From Turnera subulata (lineage: Eukaryota > Streptophyta > Magnoliopsida > Malpighiales > Passifloraceae), in contig JAKUCV010004436.1 in NCBI GenBank assembly GCA_028386065.3, positions 1 through 64,000 on the forward strand: a stretch of 64,000 nucleotides of DNA, in the 5' to 3' direction. The translations under genes were made by a program, and so were the position numbers. The notes under the pieces were generated by a model. The model saw only the letters and a list, made by a program, of their open reading frames with translations, searched no databases and was not told where the DNA came from. Shown one piece after another: positions 54,778 to 64,000 of the stretch (position 1 is its first letter; the number at the start of each line of letters is the position of its first letter).

Positions 54778-55815
54778 TCAAGTTTTGGGTACCCAAACTA
54801 ACTTGGGTCCTTCAGGGTTAGATTTGGTTCCTTTCGGAACCCAAATATACTTCACATGATTGTTTCTCTTCCTATAAGCACAAGATCTGATTGTGTGTTC
54901 AATTTTTCCACAATAATAGCATGAAATATCAAGTCTATGTGAGTGCTTATGATAGTTAGATCTATAGTGCTCATGGTATCTAGGTCTATATGGAGTTCTA
55001 TATTCTTCTTTAACAAATTTTACAAGCAGATTTGGCTTGTTAAAAACCATATGTGTTGCGCCTAACCCATTTTTGTCTAAGGAGTGCCTTTGTTGACATA
55101 GCAACAGAATTAAATTATCTGTGCCTCTACTGAACTTTTCAAAAGAACATTTCAAATCATCAACACTTTTCTTAAGCATATCATTCTCTTTCAACAACTT
55201 GTCACACATAGCAATATTACTAGCAATCTTTGTTTCTAGTTCATAATGAGCATTTTGTATGGCAAGGTTCTCACTTTTAAAAGTTTCCCAAGATTTCAAC
55301 ACATCAACATGAGCAAGATCAAGTTTTTCGTGTGCAATCTTATGTGCTCCAGCATCATACTCTAGAATCTCAATACATTTCTTGTATGCAATGTTCTTTT
55401 TTAGTGCTTGTATATACTTATCATGCAATTCACCAAAAGCATCTTGTAATTCATCAAAAGTAAAGTCAGGTGAATCATTTACCTCAGATTCTTCTTGAGC
55501 CATGAGACACAAATTCACAGCATTATCTGTGTCTGAATTGCTTGAAGGATCCGAGTCCTCCCAAGTAGTCGTATCCTTCCTTTTCATGGTTTTTGAGGAA
55601 CCACATATGTTCTTCTTTTGGTATGGGCATTCAAACTTGATATGACCTGGGCAGTTGCATCCAAAGCACACCAGAGGATCCTTCTTGGGCTTTTCAATCT
55701 TCACTCTCCTAGGACCCCTTCTTTTTGGTTGCTTCATCATCTTGACCTTTGAATAGTTAAAATTAGCACCATCAAAGTAGGATGCCTTGTTGATGCTTGT
55801 TCCCTCACAAGCCAT
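54778..55815 (-). CDS. S1 gag, internally deleted but open (345 codons)
   Basis: It starts MACEGTSINKASYFDGANFNYSKVKM, the usual SIRE gag start, then jumps at about residue 27 to the basic zone before the zinc knuckle. The UBN2 domain, kept in S2 at about 61520-62080, is deleted in frame. Knuckle 1 is Cys50-Cys53-His58-Cys63 (CFGCNCPGH). An acidic part (DSDPSSNSDTD) and a long coiled-coil region (about 110-245) follow, then a second CCHC (CYYCGKIEHTIRSC, about 300-313). It ends WVPKT. The ATG is about 40 bp from the primer site. A product could bind nucleic acid but would lack the main gag fold. Confidence 0.85.
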   Translation of the reverse strand: MACEGTSINKASYFDGANFNYSKVKMMKQPKRRGPRRVKIEKPKKDPLVCFGCNCPGHIKFECPYQKKNICGSSKTMKRKDTTTWEDSDPSSNSDTDNAVNLCLMAQEESEVNDSPDFTFDELQDAFGELHDKYIQALKKNIAYKKCIEILEYDAGAHKIAHEKLDLAHVDVLKSWETFKSENLAIQNAHYELETKIASNIAMCDKLLKENDMLKKSVDDLKCSFEKFSRGTDNLILLLCQQRHSLDKNGLGATHMVFNKPNLLVKFVKEEYRTPYRPRYHEHYRSNYHKHSHRLDISCYYCGKIEHTIRSCAYRKRNNHVKYIWVPKGTKSNPEGPKLVWVPKT

Positions 55816-55857
55816 GATTTTTTTCTCTGGAGGCTAATCAACTTCACTGAGAACACA

Positions 55858-55869
55858 GCTCCGCTACCA
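55858..55869 (-). other. Primer binding site of S1 (initiator tRNA-Met type)
   Basis: GCTCCGCTACCA is TGGTAGCGGAGC in element sense, two bases from the 5' LTR at 55872. Confidence 0.78.
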
Positions 55870-55871
55870 AT

Positions 55872-55893
55872 TGTTGGCCCAGAAAAAGCTAAG

Positions 55894-55934
<41 letters not shown>

Positions 55935-57582
55935 TGAATTAGCTTTTCCTCTTTTTCGGGTTTTCAGAGATTTGGCTCGACGTAGAAGCCAAATGTTAAA
56001 CTTAAGTGGAAATGCAGGAATGAAGATAGAAAAGCAATGAACACAAGCAATTTATAGTGATTCCCTACGCAGGAGTACATCCACTACCTAAAGGTCCCCC
56101 CTTTAGGATTTCTAAACTATCCACTATACTAGGCTTTTACGGGTTCAACCATAACCTTTACAAGCTTTTACAGGAGCAGCTCTAACCTCGGCTTTTCAAA
56201 GACTCAACTCTAACCTAAGCTTTTCAAAGGCTCAGCTCTAACCTGTCACTCAAGCTTTTCAAAGGCTTAGCTCTAACCTATCCTCAAAACTATTCCTAGC
56301 TTTGAGTATCAAGTAAGAATGTAACTTAATCTCACTTATAATGCCCTCAACAAGATAACTTCAAAAGTGACTCACTCAAGAAGTGTTTACAACGAGTTTA
56401 GAACAGAAGATTCACTCAAGGTAAGCTCAATCTGAATTTTTGAATCTCTCAGAGGATTTGGCTCCAACAGAAGCTAAATATCACAGAATATTTTTATAGG
56501 CTGAAGTACTTCTTCTAATGAGGTTTCAGACCTCTTATATAGATTCTCAGGATGGGAAAGCTCTCTCACAACGTTCACAAAATGGCCATATGATGTCCAG
56601 GTGGCATAGGAGTTGACTTCTTGCTTCTCTAATAAAACAGTCCACGTAGGCAAGCCAAATCTGCAGAATACTTGAGTTGCTATTTTTTTTCTTAAAAAAG
56701 CTTCCCATAAATGGAAAGTGTGGACCACCATATCTTCCAGGGTAGAGAGAGGATGTGAGGACCACTTTTCTGAACTTTATCTAACCTTTGGAGTGCAAGT
56801 TTTACCGTTAGTTGACTTGGTTTAAAACTATCCAAGCAGATGAGCCAAATCTTGATATTACTTGGGCAGAAGCTGTCTTTCTTCAAAAATATTTCCAAAA
56901 ATGGAAAGTAAGGACCACCAGCTCTTTGATGCATGAAAGAGGATGTAAGGGCCACTTTTTTTATCTTTTTTCTGACCCTTGGTGAGCAAGCAAAATCGTT
57001 AGTTGAGTTGCTTAAATGTCAATTACTTTTCGGGACCACATTCTTTATTGGCTGAAAGTGACAGGTTGCTTGTGTGGACCACCAATGCTTCCAAAATGCT
57101 TAGAAGGTGTGAGGACCACTTTCCAGATCTTTTTCTAACACTTGTGCTGAAAGTTTGGATGTGGGTTGGCATTTTAATTGCCAACTACCGATCTTGGACC
57201 ACACGAAATATAGATTGATAGTGACAACTTGTTCTGCAACCTGTGGAGCCAAATCTTCTCTATTTTAGTTTCTTCGTGGATCCAAATGTTTCTGCCAATA
57301 CTCAAATAACATAAAACACTTAACCAATATGTTTGTTAACCATCAAAACAATATAATGATTATCAGAAACATATATTTGTATACTGAACATTTGGTTTCT
57401 TCCTAGAACCAAATGATTCTGCCCGATACTCAAACAACACAAAACACTTAACCAATATGTTTGTTAATCGTCAAAATAATATAATGATCATTAGAATCAT
57501 TAGAAACATATATCTGTTTACTAAACATGATTAGTCTTAATTAATAGCTAATTAAGCCACTAATCATATGTTTAGGCTAACA
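55872..57582 (-). repeat. 5' LTR of S1
   Basis: It matches 36979-38690 closely. It differs by a run of 34 G at 55899-55932 (7 in the twin) and by four rather than five CTCTAACC units (56170-56290). The TATA-like box is at 56534-56542 and the U3 repeats at about 56650-57200. Confidence 0.9.
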
Positions 57583-58679
57583 AGAACCACTATAAATACA
57601 TCCCTTGGGGCGTCATATTCAGGAGGCCGAGTTGAGAGGGTGAAGCTCTGCCAAATTGTTTAGGGTTTAGGTCACGCACACTAATAGGATTAGAGTTTCT
57701 TCTCTTTCTCTCTATTAGGTGGTGCCAAATTCTCTAGCAAGGCTCAAAGATTATTCTCCTCAACTTTCCAGCAAGATATTGAAGATCTAGAGGCACGGAA
57801 TTATCAGTTTCAGAAGCACAAAATTTGAGATCAAGGAGTAGCAGAAGTCGAAACCAATCTTTCTGCAGAAATCGACTACACCTTCTTCTTTATTCGGTTT
57901 TTCTGTTTTTTGATTCCATGATGAATTCTTGTGTTGATTTTTTTTTTATTTTTATTATGAACTAATCTCTTAATCTCGGATTAGGAATGTAGCCAATTAC
58001 TCTTATGCTTTTATAATATTATTCGAATATTATTCTTGGAATCTGTTGTGTTTGTTTGAACTATGTGTGCTGAATTGTTCGTTGCTTGAAGTTTACAACA
58101 TTTTAGATGTGAATCTTCGTTGATGGCGACATGCAAGAGCAGAATTATTGATTAGGTTTTAGATCTGAACATCATAGATTGATTAGAAGACTAGAGATGC
58201 GAAAGCTGATAGTTATTCTTAAGGTTGATAAATTGTCTATGCTTAATGAATTTAGTTACAAATTGTGCTAGTGAGAACTAGGTAGTTATGGACTGAATAA
58301 TTGATTCAACATGCGAGAACTGAGAATTAATACTTTAAGACAGTTAGCCTACAATAATCAATAGACATCCAAGATCATAACCGGATATATTATTTGCATA
58401 AGTAGTGATTGTGTGAACCCCGAACTCCTAGGTTGTTTTTATTATTGCTTTAGTAGACATCCAAACAACCTTGCCGATTTTATTTTATTATATTTTTATT
58501 TATTAATTTTGATCTTAGTTTACCATCTCTCATATAATTTCTATCTTTCTAAATAATCCCAAGTTGTTATTGAAGTAGTACTTAAACTGTTCTCTGTGGG
58601 ATCGACCTTAATTGCTATAACAGACACTGTGCGCTTGCAGGTTAATCGTAGTGTTTATTGTGGGTTAAGAACGCTATCA
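57583..58679 (+). repeat. LTR2 of Athila-like element, second part
   Basis: It resumes LTR2 after S1. The first five bases (57583-57587, AGAAC) are the right target duplication. It continues CACTATAAATACATCCC, as in LTR1 near 22167, and ends AACGCTATCA. Confidence 0.88.
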
Positions 58680-58686
58680 AGTATTT

Positions 58687-58708
58687 TGGCGCCATTGCCG
58701 GGGAACGG
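58687..58708 (+). other. Primer binding site of internal 2 (tRNA-Asp type)
   Basis: TGGCGCCATTGCCGGGGAAC lies 7 bases after LTR2. It differs from the internal 1 site by two transitions. A PBS after LTR2 shows that LTR2 also served a second downstream element. Confidence 0.75.
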
Positions 58709-58970
58709 TGTTAATATTATTGAGATAACAACTAGATTACTTTAGGTTTTATTTTTTTGCCTTTTATTTTTTCTTTTTCTTTTAAATTCGATTTTTTTTG
58801 TTTCTTTCTTTTTTGCAGGTGTTGCCGATTTTAAGACCAAATCTTGACGTGGTGACAGCATTGTTGAGATTGATCTAGGAGGAGACCGACATAGAGAGGA
58901 AAAGAAGGACGAATTTTGCAGAAACATTAAGCATGACAGAAGGGTAGAGGAAGATGTTGCATGACTACGC
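58709..58970 (+). other. 5' leader of Athila-like internal 2
   Basis: Uninterrupted version of the leader at 23301-23550. It shows the sequence AAGATGTTGCATGACTACG into which C1 inserted in the other copy. Confidence 0.7.
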
Positions 58971-60585
58971 GATGCCGAGGTTGAATGCCGCGCAATCAAG
59001 TGTTGCAAAACCGGAGATTGCAGCCAACAACTACGAACTCAAGCCAGCACTTGTTAAGATGGCACAAACATGATCAATTTGGAGGCTTAGACAATGATGA
59101 TCCGAATCAACATCTACAAAGCTTCTTGGAGATATGCGATTTAATCCAAATTGATGGAGCAACTGAGGCTATTCGCCTTCGTTTATTCCCTTTCTCATTA
59201 TGCGACAAGGCAAAGAACTGGCTCCAATTGAGTGCGCATTCCTAAGCAAGTACTATCCACCTGATAAAGCAATACGAATTCAAAGCTTGATTACATCATT
59301 TGCCCAAGATGGAGGAGAAAGCTTTTGTGAGGCATGGGAGCATCACAAGGAACTTTTACAAGGATGCACGCAACATGGTTTAGCCGACTGGTTGGTAGTC
59401 CAATCATTCTTTAATGGTTTAACTGAATCTTTGCATATGAGTTTGAATGCAGCATCAGGAGGAGCATTCATGGCGCAATCACCAGAAGAGGCATACCAGA
59501 GGATCGAAACTATGGCAAGCAACTATTTTCAAGGTTCTTCACGACCTATTCGGAAGGAAGTAGCTGGAGTTTGGGAAACAGATAACACCATGCTACGTGC
59601 CAAGTTTGATGCTCTTACTAAGCAATTAGCAGCAATAATGCCTTATCTGAATTCCGACAATTGTGGAGGAAGAGGACATCTAAGTGCAAGTTGCCCTACT
59701 AGTGATACACTTTCGATTGAGCAACTGAGCCTCATGAGCCAACGGCAGCAAGCGAAGCCTTATTCCAACACATACAACCCGGAGTGGACGAGTCATCCAA
59801 TATGGGATGGGCAAAATTGCAATGAGCAAGGGAATCTTCAAGGACTAGCACCACGACAGTTGAAAACTCATGCTCCACAACAACCTGATCTTCATGTGAT
59901 GATGCAATCTTTGATGGAATCCCAGCATCAACAAATGGAGAGTCAACGTGAACAAGCAGAGAGTCAACACCAATTGATGGAAACTCAACACGCACAAATG
60001 AAGATGATGCAAGGATTCACAAACTAGTTGATGGAACTGAAGACTCACTTGAAGATGCTTGAGACGCAAATCGCGCAGCAAGCTGAGGCGATCAAGAGAG
60101 TCTCAGGAAACTTACCGAGCCAGCCTATAGTTAATCCAAGTGAACATGTGAAAGTTGTGATGCTTAGAGGCGGCTAGCAATTGTAGGATGTCCACCAACC
60201 CAAAGAGGATGCTAAAAACACCTTCAGGCAAGAAGAGGAGGAGGAACCTGAAGCAGAAGTGCAATCAACCGACAAGGAAGCAGAGGAGAAGAAGCAAGAG
60301 CAAGAGGAGTGGATTCCCAAGTGGAAGCTAGCGAAGCGGAAAAGAGAGCAACCGAAGGAGTTATGGCCTGAAGTCAAAGCTCATGAACCACCAGTTCCAT
60401 CCCCTCAACGACTTCAACAGAGCAAACAAGATGAAGAATTCGGGAGATTTCTTAAACAATTGCAGAAATTACATATTCACGTTCCATTTACTGAAACTAT
60501 TTCTCAAATGCCTACTTATGCTAAATTTCTTAAGGATATTCTTACCAGGAAAAGGAAGTTGGAAGATTATGAAATTTCTTAAGGA
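58971..60585 (+). pseudogene. Athila-like gag (internal 2), truncated
   Basis: 58985-59245 holds the N-terminal gag (LEICDLIQIDGATEAIRL), including the start lost in internal 1. A deletion of about 37 bp near 59238 shifts the frame to 59200-60027, which carries FLSKYYPP, ESFCEAWEHHK, NGLTESLHMSLNAA and the knuckle DNCGGRGHLSASC. TAG at 60025-60027 and another near 60175 follow; 60259-60582 continues in the same frame (acidic Glu/Gln-rich part). It breaks off at LEDYE, before protease, at the junction with S2. Confidence 0.85.
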
Positions 60586-61402
60586 TAAATTTCTTAACTA
60601 TTTCTGCACTTCCATAAAGTCTTCCCTCTTACTTGTTCTGCAAATCAAACGGCTGGAAGGTGGTCCAAACTTTCCAGATTTGGTAATTCTGTACTACCAA
60701 GGAGTTGACATGGATAATGGTACCAAACTGATGCTTTAATGAACTGAAGTCAACTTAAGTACAAGGAGCTGTTGCAGGAGCTTATCCCCCACACTTAGAT
60801 TCTATAAAGAGGGACGTTTACACCTCTGGAAGATTTTCCCAACTAGTGCGCAAAATCTGAGTGTACATTTGAGTTAAAATATTTAGTATTTGATCTGGTT
60901 TTTCTGCTTATAGTTCGTAGTTGTTTTATGGGGCAATTTGTAAGCAAGGCTTGGTTTAGTTTTGCTGGGTACTCAAGTCTAGGATTAGAATTGAGAGTAA
61001 GTTCAAGCCTAGCCTGTGAAAAGCTGGCGTAGGTTAGAGTTAGCTTGTGAAAAGCTTGTAAAGGTTTGAGCTTATCCTAGAAAAGCTTGTGTTTGTAAAG
61101 GTTAAGGTTGATCCCGCAAAAACCTAAGCATAGTGAGTGTTTTCAAAATGCTAAAAGAATGAACCTTTAGGTAGTTGAGTACCTGGTGAGGGGGAACCAC
61201 TCTAAATCTCTGCGTTCACTCTCTTCTACTCTTTCTCTACTTGCTTTATTGCTCTACATACTCGCTAAGTATTTGAAAGAATTGGTATCACAAAAACCAA
61301 ATCTTTCTGCAAAGATTTGGTAATCGTAGAAACCAAATCTCACTGTCCGGAAAAAAATTTTAAGCCTATTTGACCCCCCTCTTAGGCACTTTTAGACCTA
61401 CA
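60586..61402 (+). repeat. LTR of SIRE-type element S2, 5'-truncated
   Basis: It ends ...CTTTTAGACCTACA next to a primer site. It is the reverse complement type of 17339-18083, and shares AGCTTGTAAAGG and CTAACC-related minisatellite units (60990-61110) with S1 LTRs. The 5' end is lost at a junction near 60586-60603 that contains locally copied filler. Confidence 0.75.
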
Positions 61403-61403
61403 A

Positions 61404-61417
61404 TTAGTAGCGGAGCT
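61404..61417 (+). other. Primer binding site of S2 (initiator tRNA-Met type)
   Basis: TTAGTAGCGGAGCT is one base from the LTR end. It has a G to A change from TTGGTAGCGGAGC of S1. Confidence 0.7.
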
Positions 61418-61458
61418 GCGTTCTCAGTTCAAATGAGTAAAATCCAGAGACAAAGATC

Positions 61459-62992
61459 ATGGCTTTCGAGGGTACAAGCGTGAAAAAGGCACCATACTTT
61501 GATGGGGCAAACTTTGATTATTGAAAGGTTCGTATGAAGTTCTTCCTTGAAGGAAAGGGCATTGAGATGTTGCATATTGTCCAGAATCATTACAACAGGC
61601 CGAACAATCCTATGCATCTCTGAACTGATGATGAAATGAAGAGAGCAAAGCTTGATGCTCAGGCAAAAAATGATCTACTATGCGGAATCAGTGAGAGTGA
61701 GTTTCAAAGAGTTAGATCGTGTGAAACTGCTCATGAAATCTGGAGATTACTGTGCATCACTCATGAAGGCACAAATTCAAGTTAAATAATCAACGTCAAT
61801 CGCTTGATGCGAGAATGCAAGCTCTTTCAAATGGATTCTGGAGAAACCATACATGCCATGGATACTGGCTTTACTATACTTTGCAACAACCTTGCATCAC
61901 TTGGAAAGGTGATGACACACAGAGAAAAGGTTGCAATGATTATAAGGTCATTTCATAAAGAATGGGAACCTAAAGTGACTGGCATTGAAGAGGCTCAGAA
62001 TTTGAATTTGCTATCCTATGATGAGCTCATTGGCAAGCTAATTTGTCACGGTGACAAAATTGAACCAAAGATGAAGAACGCCGTATTAAAGGTTCAGGAA
62101 CCAAATGATGATTATGGCGACTTGGATATGGCTCTTCACACAAGAAGATTCGCAAGGAACCTTAAAATGAAGAAGCAACTTAACGGGAAGAATCTTAAGG
62201 TCACAAATGCAGAAGAGCCCAAGAAAGACTCTTTGGTGTGTTTTGGTTGCAATCGTCCAGGACATATCAAGTCCGAATGTCCTTACCAAAAGAAGGACCG
62301 ACCTGGTTTCTCAAAAACCAAGGGAAAGAAGGCTATGGTTGCGTGGGATGATTCTGACTCCTCAACCGATTCTGATGCCGAGGAGGAGAAAAACCTATGC
62401 TTTATGGCCCAAGAAGATTCTGAGGTAACAGATTCTACTGAACTAAAATTAGAAGAATTACTTGATGCTTTTAATGAATTGCATACCAAATACAAGCAAG
62501 TAGTTAAAAAAAATAAGAAGTATAGGAAAAAAATTGATTTGCTTGAATTTGTTGAGGAAGCCTATAAAAATGAAAATGAGAAACTTAGGCTAGCAAATGC
62601 TGATTCTATAAAAGTAAGAGAGGATTTAAAAGCTGAGAAATTCGCTCTAATGAATGCTTATGATGAACTAGAAAAGGGATATGCTTGTAAGAGTGATATG
62701 TGTAAAGTTCTTGAGAATGAGAAAAATGTTCTTGAGAAGCATGTCACTGATCTAAATTCTTCTCTGGAGAAATTTACTGGTAGTACCAATAATTTGATTA
62801 TGTTGTTAGGTCAGCAAAGAAGTTCTACACACAAAGAAGGATTGGGTGCTACACATTTGATTTATGAAAAACCAAATCCTATTGTGCGATTTATTAGGGC
62901 AGAATCTAGTATGCCATACAAACTTGATACTTCACACTTAAGTAATGGTAGGACACACAAGTATGTGAACAACTATGATTCAGGGTCAAGTA
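61459..62992 (+). pseudogene. S2 gag
   Basis: ATG at 61459 starts MAFEGTSVKKAPYFDGANFDY as in S1, followed by TGA in place of a Trp codon, another TGA after PMHL and a TAA after HEGTNSS. From 61804 a 397-codon frame is open. It holds UBN2-like gag helices (SLGKVMTHREKVAMIIRSF), knuckle CFGCNRPGHIKSEC at about residues 145-158, an acidic Ser/Asp segment, and a long coiled coil (about 215-320). The last matching residues are NNYDSGSSM, where relatives continue to a second knuckle and protease. Here the 3.3-kb-LTR fragment takes over at 62993. Confidence 0.88.
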
Positions 62993-64000
62993 TGTAACTC
63001 TGAAAAACCAAACTAACAAGCACATGCAAACGAACATAAAAAGACTTATAAAGTCACCTCAACGACGATTATCATGTGGAGCTTTCCCCTAGACAGATCC
63101 TCCAGCTCTCAAGGTACTACCCGTGCCTGATTACCGACACACACAATAATTACAAAACAATTATAACAAACCGTGCATGCATGATACTTATATGCTAAAC
63201 TGAGTAAAAACCCGACCCTAACTATCCGGTTATAAGATTTCAGGGTCTAAGCCCAACAGGGTAACTCCAAAGAGATTGGGACCTAAGGTGCTCCGGGCTT
63301 AAGCCGAACTAAGTCCATAACTATTCCCGGGCCTAAGGCCCATTCCTTATGTCCATGACGAGTTCCAGGGCCTAAAGCCCATCTCCTTAAATCTGAGACT
63401 ATCCATTTATGTTATTGGGCCTTGAGCCCGTATCTTACAGTCCAGAATAACATACTTGTGCTAAAGAGTTAGGTTGTTGGGCCTGGGCCTGGTTTTCCTA
63501 AATCCCGTTCTAAGGTCATTCCCGAGCCCAAGAGTTAAACGACCTAAGATTCTATCCGTGTCGGTAAATTTCCGGCCACACACTCTCACACCCCGCACAC
63601 GGTTTCCACTAAGTCTCAATTACAATAAATGTACATTAACTCGATTAAATCCATCATTATGTACAAATAAATCCGAGACGAAAAACCGGGAATAAATACC
63701 GTTAATTTCGTGAAGTTACTGTTTGCCCGAATAGTGACCCGAGCCCTCACCGAAAAATCCTGAGCTTCGCCGGATTCCGGTCAACTCGCCGGAAAACACC
63801 GAAAGCCACCTGAAGCGAATTACAACGTTTCTGCCACAATCCCAAACAACAATCACATTCATATCCACAGCAGTCCAACTGATCCTTTCAATAATTGGCG
63901 AAAGAAAAAAAAGTGAATCCTTATCCGGAAATCGAACTTGCTGTCAATATCGAACCCGTCAAGCACTCCTAATCTAAATTCGGTACTCGCACAGTCACTG
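62993..64000 (-). repeat. Fragment of the 3.3-kb Ty3-type LTR
   Basis: It aligns with 47806-49080 of the solo LTR, in the same orientation (ATAAAAAGACTTATAAAGTCAC, then AACGACGATTATC, then the GGGCCTAAGGCCC palindromes at 63236-63490). It lacks the part equivalent to 46665-47800 and begins abruptly inside S2 gag. It runs off the window end. No coding sequence was seen. Confidence 0.78.
63236..63495 (-). repeat. GGGC...GCCC palindromes in the LTR fragment
   Basis: Related units: GGGTCTAAGCCC (63243), GGGCTTAAGCC (63296), GGGCCTAAGGCCC (63329-63341), GGGCCTAAAGCCC (63369-63381) and GGGCCTTGAGCCC (63417-63429). Spacing and arm variants parallel 48332-48565. Confidence 0.7.

Larger units (their letters stand above)
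36974..57587 (-). mobile_element. SIRE-type copia element S1, LTR to LTR, TSD AAAAC (diverged)
   Basis: LTRs at 36979-38690 and 55872-57582 (1,712 and 1,711 bp) flank, right to left, a primer site, gag, protease and pre-integrase pieces, RT/RNase H, an envelope-like ORF and a polypurine tract. The flanks are AAAAT (left) and AGAAC (right). The empty site in LTR1 reads AAAAC, so each duplication has one transition. The integrase core and the gag UBN2 domain are deleted. Copy C2 is inserted between the pre-integrase region and RT. Confidence 0.9.
21495..60585 (+). mobile_element. Athila-like Ty3 tandem: LTR1-internal1-LTR2-internal2, with nested insertions
   Basis: LTR1 is at 21495-23271, internal 1 at 23272-36304, LTR2 at 36305-36978 plus 57583-58679, and internal 2 at 58680 to about 60585. 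Both internals begin with the same tRNA-Asp primer site and untranslated leader. Sharing one LTR between two internals is the usual product of unequal LTR recombination. Gag, zinc knuckle and protease match Athila-type proteins. RT, RNase H and the integrase core are absent from internal 1, and internal 2 breaks off after gag. Copy C1 lies inside internal 1, and S1 (with C2 and a solo LTR) lies inside LTR2. The third LTR is missing. Confidence 0.85.

Overview
The window looks like repeat-rich intergenic chromatin of a flowering plant, probably a eudicot. Every recognisable gene belongs to an LTR retrotransposon. No host protein gene, tRNA or rRNA was found. The evidence is plant-type Ty1/copia and Ty3/gypsy proteins, primer sites for initiator tRNA-Met and tRNA-Asp, long TG...CA LTRs with 5-bp target duplications, and an assembly gap. 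The species cannot be named from this sequence alone.

Layout. (1) 1-5072: two copies of one copia family (here family C). Plus-strand copy A (1-2076) sits inside the 3' LTR of minus-strand copy B (2077-5072), which ends abruptly. (2) 5072-12547: a non-coding minus-strand Tat/Ogre-like element, with a long array of tiny hairpins just before its 3' LTR. (3) 12548-17338: a decayed plus-strand Athila-type 3' ORF, split by a solo LTR (13686-15636, TSD ATTCC). (4) 17339-21494: a minus-strand SIRE-type copia fragment with LTR and envelope-like ORF (S3). (5) 21495-60585: an Athila-like element arranged LTR1 - internal 1 - LTR2 - internal 2. Copy C1 of family C (23556-31346, TSD GTATG) lies in internal 1. 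LTR2 is split by a four-level nest: SIRE-type S1 (36979-57582, TSD AAAAC, one base changed on each side) contains C2 (43251-54213, TSD GCTGA), which contains a 3.3-kb Ty3-type solo LTR (46665-49991, TSD CCCAA) with a 183-bp N gap. (6) 60586-64000: a second SIRE-type element (S2), 5'-truncated, cut at 62993 by a piece of the same 3.3-kb LTR type.

The coding parts are gag, protease, integrase, reverse transcriptase/RNase H and SIRE envelope-like modules. Nearly all carry stops, frameshifts or deletions, so no complete autonomous element is present. Several defects look older than the insertions. Three family-C copies share one RNase H deletion, and C1 and C2 also share a gag stop codon. The Athila-like gag-protease-integrase-tail frame stays in register although RT is absent. 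Both facts suggest elements that were moved by proteins supplied by others.

The most unusual non-coding structures are three unrelated arrays of short self-complementary motifs: GGGCATAGCTGCCC in the Tat-like 3' region, AACATCGATGTT in the C1 leader, and GGGCTTAAGCCC-like motifs in the 3.3-kb LTRs. Base pairing is kept by paired changes in the first and third.
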